From the NCBI RefSeq assembly GCF_026913015.1, contig NZ_JAPTYD010000001.1:186001-250000 (forward strand): 64,000 bases of DNA. The letters run 5' to 3'. This stretch comes from Paracoccus benzoatiresistens (GTDB lineage Bacteria > Pseudomonadota > Alphaproteobacteria > Rhodobacterales > Rhodobacteraceae). The position numbers were made by a program, and so were the translations under genes. Below, piece after piece: positions 54,130-62,535 of the stretch; the stretch's first letter is position 1, and every line of letters starts with the position of its first letter. The notes under the pieces were generated by a model that had not been told where the DNA came from, did no database searches, and saw nothing but the letters and a program-made list of their open reading frames with translations.

Positions 54130-55509
54130 GTGACCAAGATCGTGCAGACTTCCCGTCCGAACCGCTTCGGCGACCTGTTCGAGATGCTGACCGACCGGGG
54201 CCGCGCCTTGTTGCGCTGGCGCGACCCGGCGGGGCAGGTGACCGCGCCCCCCGGCCTGTCCGACATGGGCGAGCTTCTGTTGTCACGCCGGGGCGAGGCT
54301 TCGGGCGTGGCCCTGGCACGCGCCCTGGTCGCCGCCTTCGAGGAAGCGGACGAGCCGAAGCGCCTGGAGTTCCTGGAAACGCTGGGCGACCGCTTCGGCC
54401 CCGACCCCAAGGCGGTGGAAAGGGCGCTGGCCGCCGTCCAGCAGGACGCCGGATCGGTCGAGGCGATCGAGGCGCTGCATACCGCCGCCGAACCCCGCCG
54501 ACAGGAACTGTTCCGCCGCCTGAACCTGGCCCCGGGCGGCACCGCCGCCCTGGTCCGGATGCGAGAGGAACTGCTGCGCCACCTGAAGGACAATCCCGCC
54601 CTGCGCCGGGTGGACAGCGATTTCGCGCATCTCTTTGCGTCCTGGTTCAACCGGGGCTTCCTGGTGCTGCGCCATATCGACTGGAACACCCCCGCCGCGA
54701 TTCTGGAAAAGATCATCCGCTACGAGGCAGTCCATGCGATCCAGAACTGGGACGACCTGAGGAACCGCCTGCAGCCCACCGACCGGCGCTGCTATGGCTT
54801 CTTCCACCCGCAACTGGTGGACGAGCCGCTGATCTTCGTCGAGGTGGCGCTTACCAAGGCCATCCCCGACACGGTGGCGCCGCTGCTGGACCTGAACCGC
54901 AAGCCGATCGAGGCGGAACGGGCCAGCACGGCGGTGTTCTATTCGATTTCCAACACGCAGCGCGGTCTGGCTGGCGTGTCCTTCGGCAACTTCCTGATCA
55001 AGCAGGTGGTCGAGGAGCTGAAGGCCGAACTGCCCAACATCCAGACCTTTGTCACCCTGTCGCCGGTGCCGGGCTTTGCCGCCTGGCTGGCCCGCGCGCG
55101 CGAAGGGGGCGAGTTGCTGGACGACAATCTGCGCGCGGCGCTGGCTCCGCTGGACCAGCCGGGCTGGCACGCCGATCCCGACAGGGCCGGGGCGCTGCGC
55201 GAGCCGCTGCTGACGGCGGCCGCGATCTATTTCCTTCGCGCCCGCGACAACAAGGGCCGGGCGGTCGATCCTGTCGCGCGCTTCCACCTGGGCAACGGCG
55301 CCTGCCTGGAGCGGCTGAACTTCCTGGGCGATGTCTCGGCCAATGGCTTGAAGCAATCGCACGGGCTGATGGTCAATTACCTCTACGACCCGAACCGGAT
55401 CGAGGCCAACCACGAGGCCTTTGCCGAGCGCGCGGAAATTGCCGCGTCGGAGGCGGTGCGCCGCCACCTGCCCGATGCACAAACCACGACCAAGAAAGAG
55501 AAGCCATGA
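54130..55509 (+). CDS. matA: malonyl-CoA decarboxylase
   Basis: A 459-residue malonyl-CoA decarboxylase (MCD family) releasing CO2 and acetyl-CoA from malonyl-CoA. The protein has the all-helical N-terminal domain (about 1-175) and the acetyltransferase-like catalytic domain, with FFHPQLVDEPLIFVEVALT, VFYSISNTQRGLAGVSFGNFL and FVTLSPVPGFAAWL all characteristic and the catalytic His/Ser region in RFHLGNGACLERLNFLGD. The GTG at 54130 has a full TAAGGAG Shine-Dalgarno 6 bp upstream. Its stop overlaps the matB start by 4 bp. In rhizobia matA is part of the malonate pathway. Confidence 0.93.
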   Translation: MTKIVQTSRPNRFGDLFEMLTDRGRALLRWRDPAGQVTAPPGLSDMGELLLSRRGEASGVALARALVAAFEEADEPKRLEFLETLGDRFGPDPKAVERALAAVQQDAGSVEAIEALHTAAEPRRQELFRRLNLAPGGTAALVRMREELLRHLKDNPALRRVDSDFAHLFASWFNRGFLVLRHIDWNTPAAILEKIIRYEAVHAIQNWDDLRNRLQPTDRRCYGFFHPQLVDEPLIFVEVALTKAIPDTVAPLLDLNRKPIEAERASTAVFYSISNTQRGLAGVSFGNFLIKQVVEELKAELPNIQTFVTLSPVPGFAAWLARAREGGELLDDNLRAALAPLDQPGWHADPDRAGALREPLLTAAAIYFLRARDNKGRAVDPVARFHLGNGACLERLNFLGDVSANGLKQSHGLMVNYLYDPNRIEANHEAFAERAEIAASEAVRRHLPDAQTTTKKEKP

Positions 55510-57017
55510 ACGCCAACCTGTTCGACATCCTGGAAAGCGGCATCGCCGATCCTGAAGCCACCGCCATCGAGACTGCCGCGGGCGAGCGGATCAGCTATGG
55601 CGACCTGGCAGGACGCACCGGCCGCATGGCGAATGCGCTTGTGTCCCTGGGGGTCAGGCCCGGCGACCGGGTGGCGGCCCAGGTGGAAAAGTCGGTCGAG
55701 GCGATCATCCTCTACCTGGCGACCGTCCGCGCCGGCGCGGTCTTCCTGCCGCTGAACACGGGCTATACGCCGGCCGAGATCGACTATTTCATCGGCGACG
55801 CCACGCCTGCGGTCTTTGTCTGCGACCCGGCCAAGGCCGATGCCCTGAAGGACGCCGCGAACCAGGCGGGCGCGCAGGTCGTCACGCTGGACGCAGGCGG
55901 GCAGGGCAGCCTGACGGATGCCGCCGCCGATGCGCCCGCCGATTTCGCGACCGTGCCGCGCGACAAGGATGATCTGGCCGCGCTGCTCTACACCTCGGGA
56001 ACCACGGGGCGCAGCAAGGGCGCGATGCTGACCCATGGCAACCTGGTGTCGAACACCACCGCGCTGCGCGAGGCCTGGCATTACACGCCGGATGACGTGC
56101 TGATCCATGCGCTGCCGATCTTTCACACGCATGGCTTGTTCGTGGCGACCAATGTGACGCTGTTTTCCGGCGCCTCGATGATCTTCCTGCCGAAGTTCGA
56201 TCCCGAGCGGATCATCGGCCTGATGGACCGCGCCACCGTTCTGATGGGCGTGCCGACCTTCTATGTCCGGCTTCTGGGGGACGACCGGCTGAACCGCGAC
56301 ACGACGGCGCATATGCGGCTGTTCATCTCGGGTTCGGCCCCGCTTCTGGCGGAAACGCATCGCGAATGGCAGGCCCGCACCGGCCATGCGATCCTGGAAC
56401 GCTATGGCATGACCGAGACGAACATGAACGCCTCGAACCCCTATGAGGGCGACCGGATCGCCGGCACCGTGGGCATGCCCCTGCCGGGGACCGAGATCGT
56501 CGTGACCGACCCCGAGACCGGCGCCGAGCTGCCGCGGGGAGAGATCGGGATGATCGAGGTGCGCGGCCCCAACGTCTTCAAGGGCTATTGGCAGATGCCC
56601 GAAAAGACGGCGGCCGAGCTGCGCGAGAACGGGTTCTTCATCACCGGCGATCTGGGCAAGTTCGACGAGCGCGGCTATCTGCACATCGTCGGGCGCGGCA
56701 AGGACCTGATCATCACGGGCGGCTACAACGTTTATCCCAAGGAGATCGAATCCGAGATCGACGCCCTTCCCGGCGTGGTCGAATCCGCCGTGATCGGCCT
56801 GCCGCATCGCGACTTTGGCGAGGGGGTGACGGCGGTGATCGTGCCCGCTGGCGCCCACGCGATCTCGGAAACGGATGTCCTGGCCGCGCTGGAAGGGCGG
56901 CTGGCGAAATTCAAGCAGCCCAAGCGCGTGCTGTTTGTGGACGAACTGCCGCGCAACACCATGGGCAAGGTGCAGAAGAACCTGCTGCGCGACCAGTTCG
57001 GCGACCTTTACCGCTGA
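55506..57017 (+). CDS. matB: malonyl-CoA synthetase (malonate-CoA ligase)
   Basis: A 503-residue acyl-CoA synthetase of the ANL superfamily forming malonyl-CoA from malonate, CoA and ATP. The P-loop is YTSGTTGRSKGAMLTHGN near residue 160, the adenylate motif LERYGMTETNMNASNPY near 297, and GGYNVYPKEIESEI near 405 marks the hinge. The size agrees with MatB. It overlaps the matA stop by 4 bp. Together, matC imports malonate, matB activates it and matA decarboxylates it to acetyl-CoA, feeding the TCA cycle. Confidence 0.93.
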   Translation: MNANLFDILESGIADPEATAIETAAGERISYGDLAGRTGRMANALVSLGVRPGDRVAAQVEKSVEAIILYLATVRAGAVFLPLNTGYTPAEIDYFIGDATPAVFVCDPAKADALKDAANQAGAQVVTLDAGGQGSLTDAAADAPADFATVPRDKDDLAALLYTSGTTGRSKGAMLTHGNLVSNTTALREAWHYTPDDVLIHALPIFHTHGLFVATNVTLFSGASMIFLPKFDPERIIGLMDRATVLMGVPTFYVRLLGDDRLNRDTTAHMRLFISGSAPLLAETHREWQARTGHAILERYGMTETNMNASNPYEGDRIAGTVGMPLPGTEIVVTDPETGAELPRGEIGMIEVRGPNVFKGYWQMPEKTAAELRENGFFITGDLGKFDERGYLHIVGRGKDLIITGGYNVYPKEIESEIDALPGVVESAVIGLPHRDFGEGVTAVIVPAGAHAISETDVLAALEGRLAKFKQPKRVLFVDELPRNTMGKVQKNLLRDQFGDLYR

Positions 57018-57040
57018 CCTGGGTCCGACGGGCTGGGAGC

Positions 57041-57065
57041 GGGGCGGGCATGGCTCGCCCCGTTT
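57041..57065 (+). terminator. terminator of the mat operon
   Basis: GGGGCGGGC (57041-57049) pairs with GCTCGCCCC (57053-57061), one G-T wobble, loop ATG, followed by GTTT and CGCGTTT. It starts 23 bp after matB. The U-run is short, so efficiency is uncertain. Confidence 0.7.
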
Positions 57066-57104
57066 CGCGTTTCCGTCCTTGCCAGCCGAGTGCCTGAAAG
57101 ATAG

Positions 57105-57124
57105 TGATACGTAATAACATATCA
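57105..57124. promoter_or_regulatory. Zur-like operator upstream of zinT
   Basis: A 20-bp dyad TGATACGTAATAACATATCA with 8 of 10 positions symmetric, 14 bp before the zinT start. The AT-rich, GTNATNAC-containing centre resembles Zur (Fur-family) operators of alphaproteobacteria. It overlaps the region where the -10 element would lie. Confidence 0.62.
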
Positions 57125-57138
57125 TATTGGAGATCAGG

Positions 57139-57813
57139 ATGACGCGGTTCGGGACAATGGCGGCAGTAATGCTGGGTGCGGCAATGATGCTGGGATCTCA
57201 GGCATTCGCCCATGACCACAAACACGACCACGACCATGGGCACGACCATGGGCACGACCATGGCCATTCGCATGCCGGGGAATCGGTTCAGGACGGCTAT
57301 TTCGATGATTCCCAAGTCCAGCCCCGGCCCTTGTCCGACTGGCAGGGCGACTGGCAGTCGGTTTATCCGCTGCTGGCCGATGGCACGCTGGATCCGGTCA
57401 TGGCGCACAAGGCGGACCATGGCGACAAGACGGCCGAGGAGTATCGCGCCCATTACGAAACCGGCTACAAGACCGACGTGGATCGCATCGCCATCGACGG
57501 CGACAGGGTGACGTTCCACCGGGGCGACCGGTCAGTGCAGGGCCGATACGAAGGCGACGGGCACGAAATCCTGACCTATGCCAAGGGCAATCGCGGCGTC
57601 CGCTTCATCTTCGAGAAGGTCGGGGGCGACGAGGCCGCGCCGCGGTTCATCCAGTTCAGCGACCACCGCATCGCGCCGGAAAAGTCGGACCACTATCACC
57701 TCTACTGGGGCGACGACCGCGCCGTCCTGCTGGCCGAGGTGACGAACTGGCCGACCTATTACCCCGCCTCGCTGGACGCGGAGGGCATCGTGGCCGAGAT
57801 GATGGCGCATTGA
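57139..57813 (+). CDS. zinT: ZinT-family periplasmic zinc-binding protein
   Basis: A 224-residue exported metal-binding protein. A signal peptide (about residues 1-24) is followed directly by a His-rich segment (about 25-50) made of repeated HDHGHDHG units, then the ZinT/YodA calycin-like domain with DWQGDWQSVYPLLADGTLD at the start and HYHLYWGD near the end, where conserved His residues bind Zn or Cd. ZinT hands zinc to ZnuA under zinc shortage; no znuABC genes are in the window. The ATG at 57139 has GGAGATCAGG just upstream. Zur regulation is suggested by the dyad at 57105-57124. Confidence 0.9.
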   Translation: MTRFGTMAAVMLGAAMMLGSQAFAHDHKHDHDHGHDHGHDHGHSHAGESVQDGYFDDSQVQPRPLSDWQGDWQSVYPLLADGTLDPVMAHKADHGDKTAEEYRAHYETGYKTDVDRIAIDGDRVTFHRGDRSVQGRYEGDGHEILTYAKGNRGVRFIFEKVGGDEAAPRFIQFSDHRIAPEKSDHYHLYWGDDRAVLLAEVTNWPTYYPASLDAEGIVAEMMAH

Positions 57814-57823
57814 GGGCCGGCGT

Positions 57824-57888
57824 GTAGGGTGCGTGCCTGCACGCACCTGCCTTGCGTTTGGAAAGGTGCGTGCAGGCACGCACCCTAC
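57824..57888. repeat. intergenic inverted repeat, family B, copy 3 (perfect)
   Basis: A 25-bp perfect inverted repeat (57824-57848 and 57864-57888) around the loop GCCTTGCGTTTGGAA. Each arm contains the core TAGGGTGCGTGC/GCACGCACC, itself a near-palindrome. It lies between the convergent zinT and opgD-like genes and can act as a terminator in both directions. Confidence 0.85.
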
Positions 57889-57899
57889 GGGATAGCCGG

Positions 57900-59486
57900 T
57901 CAGGGGGTGCGGGCCAGCAGGGCGCGAAGCTGGGACGGGAACAGTTGCAGGATCAGCGTTTCCGTCATCGCGGTGCCGCCCTGGTCGACATAGGCGCGCA
58001 GGTCGATCGGGTCCTCGCCCGCCTGATCGAATGACAGATCGAAGATCGCGCGCCAGTAATCGGTGCCGACCACCGGATAGACCGCCACGTTCGACACCTG
58101 CGCCTCCGTGGTCGAGACCGACAGCGTCAGGCTGTCCTCTCGGGTCAGGCCCTTCAGGTTCGGCCCTTCGAAATCGCAGACGACCTTGACCACGCCCTTG
58201 GGACGCGGCTGGCCCGGCACGCCGCCCGCGCCAAGGCGGGTGGCGGTGAAATGGGCAATCTCGCTGACGGCGGGATTGTCGCGGACCCAGTCCAGCCGAT
58301 AGGCGAAATCGTGGCTCTGGCCCTTGGCCGTCGGCCCGGCGGGCTGCCAGAAGGCCACGATGTTGTCGTGGATCTCGTCATCCGTGCGCAGTTCCGACAG
58401 CACCACCGCCCCATCGCCCCAATCGCCCCGGGGCGTGATCCAGGCGCTGGCGCGCTTGTCGTAGAAGACTCCGTCATCCTGATACTGCGCGAAATCGCGT
58501 TCGCGCTGCATCAGCCCGAATCCCCTGACCGAGGGCGCGGCAAAGCTGTTGACCATGGTTCCCGGCGGGTTGTTCAGCGGCCGCCAGATGCGTTCGCCGT
58601 TGCCGGCAAGGATCTCCAGCCCGTCGGAATCATGCACCTCGGGCCGCCAGTCGGGCGAGACATGGGGCGTGTTCTTGCCGAACCAGAACATCGAGGTCAG
58701 CGGCGCGATCCCCAGCCGTTCCACCGCATCGCGCAGAAAGACCGTGGCGGTGATGTCCTGCGCCACCCCGTTGCCGCGCCGCGATTCGATGCGATAGGCG
58801 CCGGTCGCGCGCGGGCTGTCCAGCAGCGCATAGGCGGTCAGGTCGCCATTCGCGGCCGGTTCCAGCCAAAACTGGGTGAACAGGGGAAACTCCTCGGGGC
58901 CGTCCGGGATCGCGGTATTGATGGCAAGGCCGCGTGCCGACAGGCCGAACTGACCACTGTATCCCGAGGTCCGCCAGTAGGACGCCCCCAGGAACGCCAT
59001 CCAGTCGATATTCGTGCGCGCGTCCTGGACGCGAAAGCCCGCAAAGCCCTTGGTCCGGGTCAGCTTGCGGGCGGGGTTGCCCTCGGGGATGTCGAACAGA
59101 TCCAGCGAAAACGGGACTTCGGTCGCCATTCCGTTCTCGACCGTGTGGATCCGCACGGGGTTGCGGAAATACATGCCGGGGAAGAAGCCCTGCACGGGCG
59201 AGACATCGCCTTGGCCATGCCACAGGCTGCGTTCGGGCCGGAAGCGGACTTGGTTGTGGCGGTCGTAATCCACCTGGTCGAGGATCTCGGGATCGGCGAT
59301 CTCGGGGGCGACATAGGGTCTTGCGGCCAGGTCGCGGGCCACGCCGCGCAGCCAATCAAGGGAAAAGGGCTGGCTTTCTCCGGCAGCCGGCCCCTGCGCC
59401 CGCGCCAGATGCGGCAACAGGAAGAACGCACCGCTGCCCAGGGCGGCTTGCAGGATGTGGCGGCGGGACAGATGGTCGGTGGACAT
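57900..59486 (-). CDS. periplasmic glucan biosynthesis protein, OpgD/OpgG family (Tat-exported)
   Basis: A 528-residue protein of the MdoG/OpgG family for osmoregulated periplasmic glucan synthesis. A twin-arginine signal SRRHILQAALG sits at about residues 7-17, ending ARAQ, as in OpgD (Tat) rather than OpgG (Sec). The MdoG core begins near FSLDWLRGVARDLAARPY and contains VQGFFPGMYFRNPVRIH, DWRPEVHDSDGLEIL and the C-terminal Ig-like domain. No opgH glucosyltransferase gene is nearby. The ATG at 59486 was chosen because the Tat motif follows it directly. It is transcribed divergently from the EEP-fold gene and converges on zinT across a family B repeat. Confidence 0.85.
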   Translation of the reverse strand: MSTDHLSRRHILQAALGSGAFFLLPHLARAQGPAAGESQPFSLDWLRGVARDLAARPYVAPEIADPEILDQVDYDRHNQVRFRPERSLWHGQGDVSPVQGFFPGMYFRNPVRIHTVENGMATEVPFSLDLFDIPEGNPARKLTRTKGFAGFRVQDARTNIDWMAFLGASYWRTSGYSGQFGLSARGLAINTAIPDGPEEFPLFTQFWLEPAANGDLTAYALLDSPRATGAYRIESRRGNGVAQDITATVFLRDAVERLGIAPLTSMFWFGKNTPHVSPDWRPEVHDSDGLEILAGNGERIWRPLNNPPGTMVNSFAAPSVRGFGLMQRERDFAQYQDDGVFYDKRASAWITPRGDWGDGAVVLSELRTDDEIHDNIVAFWQPAGPTAKGQSHDFAYRLDWVRDNPAVSEIAHFTATRLGAGGVPGQPRPKGVVKVVCDFEGPNLKGLTREDSLTLSVSTTEAQVSNVAVYPVVGTDYWRAIFDLSFDQAGEDPIDLRAYVDQGGTAMTETLILQLFPSQLRALLARTP

Positions 59487-59715
59487 GGAGGCTCTGGTGA
59501 TGGCACGGGAATTGCGCGCCATCAGATGTAGGCATCGGGCGCAAATGCAAGGCCGTGCGCGTGTCTCGGCGGTGTCTTGCCGTCTGATGGTGCCTTTCCG
59601 ACGCAGAATTGCCAAGGAAATGGCCGAAACCGCGACCTTGGGGCCGGATCGGTCATCCCGACGCCCGCTTGCCACGATGCTTGGCAGGATGCGCGGCCCG
59701 TGCGACACCTGCCGG

Positions 59716-60774
59716 ATGCGGATTTTTGTCTGGATCATATCGGCCCTTCTTGCCACGGCCGCCACGGCGCAGGATCTGCGGGTGGCGACCTATGACCCCG
59801 GCCTGACGCGCAAGGGGCCGGGGCTGCTGCTGCGCGACATCCGCCGCTCTGACCCGCAGGTGCTGGCGGCGGCCCGGGTGATCGCGGCTGCCGCGCCCGA
59901 CGTGATCGTACTGACGGGCCTGGACTGGGATGGCGATGGCCAGGCGCTGGCGGCTTTCGCGGGGGTGCTGGAACAGGCGGGCCACGCCATGCCGCACCAT
60001 TTTTCCCGGCGACCGAACAGCGGCATGCCGACCGGGCTGGATCTGGATGGCGATGGGCGGGCCGGCGGGGCCGATGACGCGCAGGGTTTCGGACAGTTTT
60101 CCGGCCAGAACGGCATGGCGATCCTGTCGCGGCTGCCCCTGGGGGTGGTCATTGATCATTCGGCGGTGCTGTGGCGCGACCTGCCGGGCAACCTGATGCC
60201 GCCCCTGCCGCCCGAGGCGGCCGAGGTCCAGCGCCTGTCATCGACCGCGCATTGGGACGTGCCGGTGCTGACCGACGCCGGACGGCTGCATCTGCTGGCC
60301 TGGTCGGCGACGCCACCCGTTTTCGACGGCCCCGAGGACCGGAACGGCCGCCGCAACCATGACGAGGCCGCCTTCTGGCTGCATCATCTGCCCCCCGCGC
60401 CCTTTGTGCTGGCGGGCAATCCGAACCTCGACCTGGCGGATGGCGAGGGGAGGCCGCAGGCGATGGCGGCGCTGCTGGAGCACGCGCAGGACCCGCAGCC
60501 CAAGGGGGCGTTCCAGCCGGAGCAAGCGGGCGCCAACGCCGGGCATCGCGGCGATCCGGCGCTGGACACGGGTGCCTTCGATCCCGCCGGGCCGGGAAAC
60601 CTGCGCGTCGATTACCTGCTGCCCGCCAAGGGATTGCGCATCACCGGCAGCGGCGTGATCTGGCCCGCGCCGGGCGATCCGCTGGCCGCTGCGGTCGAGG
60701 CCGCCTCCGATCACCGGCTGGTCTGGGTAGACATCGACCTGGGCTCTTTGGAGGCTGGTCAGGGGGATCGATGA
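59716..60774 (+). CDS. exported endonuclease/exonuclease/phosphatase-fold protein
   Basis: A 352-residue protein with a signal peptide (about 1-19, MRIFVWIISALLATAATA) and an EEP (DNase I-like) fold. The C-terminal SDH motif is in EAASDHRLVWVDID and the GDxN-type position reads AGNPNLDLAD. The usual catalytic Glu motif (LQE) is replaced by LTGLDWDGDG, so the metal site may be altered. RVDYLLPAKG near the end is a further family mark. Likely substrates range from nucleic acids to phosphoesters; the protein would act in the periplasm or outside. The ATG at 59716 has a weak RBS (CCGG). Confidence 0.75.
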   Translation: MRIFVWIISALLATAATAQDLRVATYDPGLTRKGPGLLLRDIRRSDPQVLAAARVIAAAAPDVIVLTGLDWDGDGQALAAFAGVLEQAGHAMPHHFSRRPNSGMPTGLDLDGDGRAGGADDAQGFGQFSGQNGMAILSRLPLGVVIDHSAVLWRDLPGNLMPPLPPEAAEVQRLSSTAHWDVPVLTDAGRLHLLAWSATPPVFDGPEDRNGRRNHDEAAFWLHHLPPAPFVLAGNPNLDLADGEGRPQAMAALLEHAQDPQPKGAFQPEQAGANAGHRGDPALDTGAFDPAGPGNLRVDYLLPAKGLRITGSGVIWPAPGDPLAAAVEAASDHRLVWVDIDLGSLEAGQGDR

Positions 60775-61083
60775 TCGTGGTGGCGTCTTCGCTTTCGCCA
60801 CGCATTGCCGTTGACCCCGCCACGCTGCCCTTGCGCCATCCGCAGGGCAGGGTTCCGCTGACAGGCCGTTGAAGAGGTCCGGGGAAACATGCTTGCCTGC
60901 GCGGCTCATCGACGCGAGGCTTGCCGTGGCCATTGGCAAGGAGGGCTGCAGGCGCTCGCTGAGCCGCTCAGCCAAATCGGATTGCTCATGGATCAGGCCT
61001 TCTTGCGAAGTGCGAAGGAGATCGTGTGCCCGGAACAGCGGGGCTGAAACCCAGGCAGCAGGCTGCTTGCAAGGGGCGGCTTT
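60775..61083. other. 309-bp intergenic region with short dyads
   Basis: No gene I can support. It contains several short inverted repeats: GTGGCG/CGCCAC at 60780-60801, CTTGCC/GGCAAG at 60920-60940, and GCTGAGC-C-GCTCAGC at 60958-60972. A 50-codon frame at about 60889 has no family resemblance. The base composition is slightly lower in GC than its neighbours. It separates the EEP gene from the 3' end of the flagellar operon. Confidence 0.6.
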
Positions 61084-61452
61084 TCAATATCGCGGCGTCT
61101 TTTCCTTGTCGCGGCTGGCGGCCGACAGGTTCAGCAGCACCTCGGCCCGGCCGAATTCGCGGGCGGCATCGCGGCGTGCGGCGTCAAAGCGCGGCTGCAT
61201 CCGCGCGACCTCGGCCTCGGCCTGGCGCAAGTCGCGCGCGCTGCGGCCTGCCTGGGCATTGGCGATGCGCGCCTCGGCCACCGTCAGGGGCGCGGTGCTG
61301 CGATAGCTTTGATCCAGCGCCGTGCGCATTGCGGCGGCATTGTTCTGGGCCTGCGCCATGTGCAGGCTGAAGGCCGCGAAACGCTTGAGTTCCCGTTCGG
61401 CCTTGATCCGGGCGATGCGCTCCAGTTGCGCCAGCTTGTCGCTGTTCTTCAT
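61084..61452 (-). CDS. small coiled-coil protein in the flagellar operon (FliJ-like?)
   Basis: A 122-residue, highly charged helical protein without signal or membrane segment. The central 60 residues (AQAQNNAAAMRTALDQSYR, AGRSARDLRQAEAEVARMQ, FDAARRDAAREFGRAEVLL) form heptads typical of a coiled-coil hairpin, as in FliJ-type export chaperones. It starts 21 bp after flhB on the same strand and ends the operon. The length is a little shorter than E. coli FliJ (147). Assignment to FliJ is by position, length and coiled coil only. Confidence 0.68.
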   Translation of the reverse strand: MKNSDKLAQLERIARIKAERELKRFAAFSLHMAQAQNNAAAMRTALDQSYRSTAPLTVAEARIANAQAGRSARDLRQAEAEVARMQPRFDAARRDAAREFGRAEVLLNLSAASRDKEKTPRY

Positions 61453-61473
61453 TTGGCCCTCACCATCGGGTCC

Positions 61474-62535
61474 TTACCATCCGGCGCGCGCCTTTTCCCG
61501 CATCTTTTCGGCAAGCCGGATCGCGGCGGCGACCGCGGCGAATTGTTCGCGGCGGATTTCCTGGCCGATCTCGACCGTGGCATGGATCGCGCGGGCGCTT
61601 GGCGGGTCCGAGAAGATCGGCACCCGGCTTTCCCGGGCGCGCTCGCGGATCCGGGCCGCGACCTCGTCCGTACCCTTGGCCAGGCAGACGGGCGCGCGCC
61701 CGCTGCCGCGCTTCCATTCCAGCGCCACGGCGTAATGGGTCGGGTTCACGATCACCACGTCGGCTTTGGCGACATCGGCCAGCATCTGCTTCGTGGCGAT
61801 GTCAACGGCGCGCTGGCGGCGGGCGGCCTTGAAATGCGGATCGCCCTCGGAATCCTTGTATTCGTCCTCCATCTCCTTCCGGCTCATGCGGTTCCTGCGG
61901 CGGTGGTCGAACCACTGCCAGCCCATGTCCAGCCCCGCGAACAGGATCGAGACCGCCAAAGCCAGGGCCAGCACCCACCGCAGCAGGACGCCCAGATCCG
62001 GGATCCAGCGGTCGCCGGCCAGCGCGCTTGCGGCCAGATGGCCCAGCAAGCCTTGAAACATGAACCAGCCGCCCGCGCAGACCAGCGCCACCTTGGCCAG
62101 CGATATGCCGAAATTGACCAGCCCCGACTTGCCGAATTTCTGCGCCGCCGTCTTCATCGGGTTGATCCGGTTCACGTCGAAGCCCAGCTTCTGCGGCGCA
62201 AAGACCAGCCCGCGCCCCGCGATCAGCGCGACAACGATCGCCAACGCGGGCACAGCCGCCAGCCCCAGCACCGCCCAGCCCGCATATCGCCCAAGCGCGA
62301 CAGCGATGGCGCCCGTGGTGCCGGGCGCCCAGCCCTCGGCTCCGAGCGCGCGCGTCGCCATCGACAGCCAGGCCTTGACCGCAAAGCCCGCGCCGACCGC
62401 AAGGGCCAGAAAGGCACCCAGGTACACCGCCGCGGCGTTCAGTTCGGCCGAGCGGGGGATGTCCCCTTCCTCGCGGGCCTTGCGCAGCTTCTGGTCCGAG
62501 GCCTCGAAGGGCTTGTCGTCGTTTTCCTCGCTCAT
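61474..62535 (-). CDS. flhB: flagellar export apparatus protein FlhB
   Basis: A 353-residue inner-membrane switch protein of the flagellar type III export gate, which controls the change from hook to filament export. Four membrane helices lie between residues 30 and 205; the cytoplasmic domain has the autocleavage site NPTH with Asn264. The N-terminal DQKLRKAREEGDIPRS is a family signature. The ATG at 62535 overlaps the fliR stop as ATGA. It belongs to the operon flhA-fliR-flhB plus a coiled-coil gene. Confidence 0.95.
   Translation of the reverse strand: MSEENDDKPFEASDQKLRKAREEGDIPRSAELNAAAVYLGAFLALAVGAGFAVKAWLSMATRALGAEGWAPGTTGAIAVALGRYAGWAVLGLAAVPALAIVVALIAGRGLVFAPQKLGFDVNRINPMKTAAQKFGKSGLVNFGISLAKVALVCAGGWFMFQGLLGHLAASALAGDRWIPDLGVLLRWVLALALAVSILFAGLDMGWQWFDHRRRNRMSRKEMEDEYKDSEGDPHFKAARRQRAVDIATKQMLADVAKADVVIVNPTHYAVALEWKRGSGRAPVCLAKGTDEVAARIRERARESRVPIFSDPPSARAIHATVEIGQEIRREQFAAVAAAIRLAEKMREKARAGW

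Noticed and set aside
52560..54716. Minus-strand extension of the matR frame into matC and matA
   Set aside because: The extension is antisense to the mat genes and matR has a good GTG start with an RBS at 52559.
60889..61050. About 50-codon plus-strand frame in the gap before the flagellar genes
   Set aside because: No RBS, no similarity to any family I know and a composition close to the surrounding non-coding DNA.
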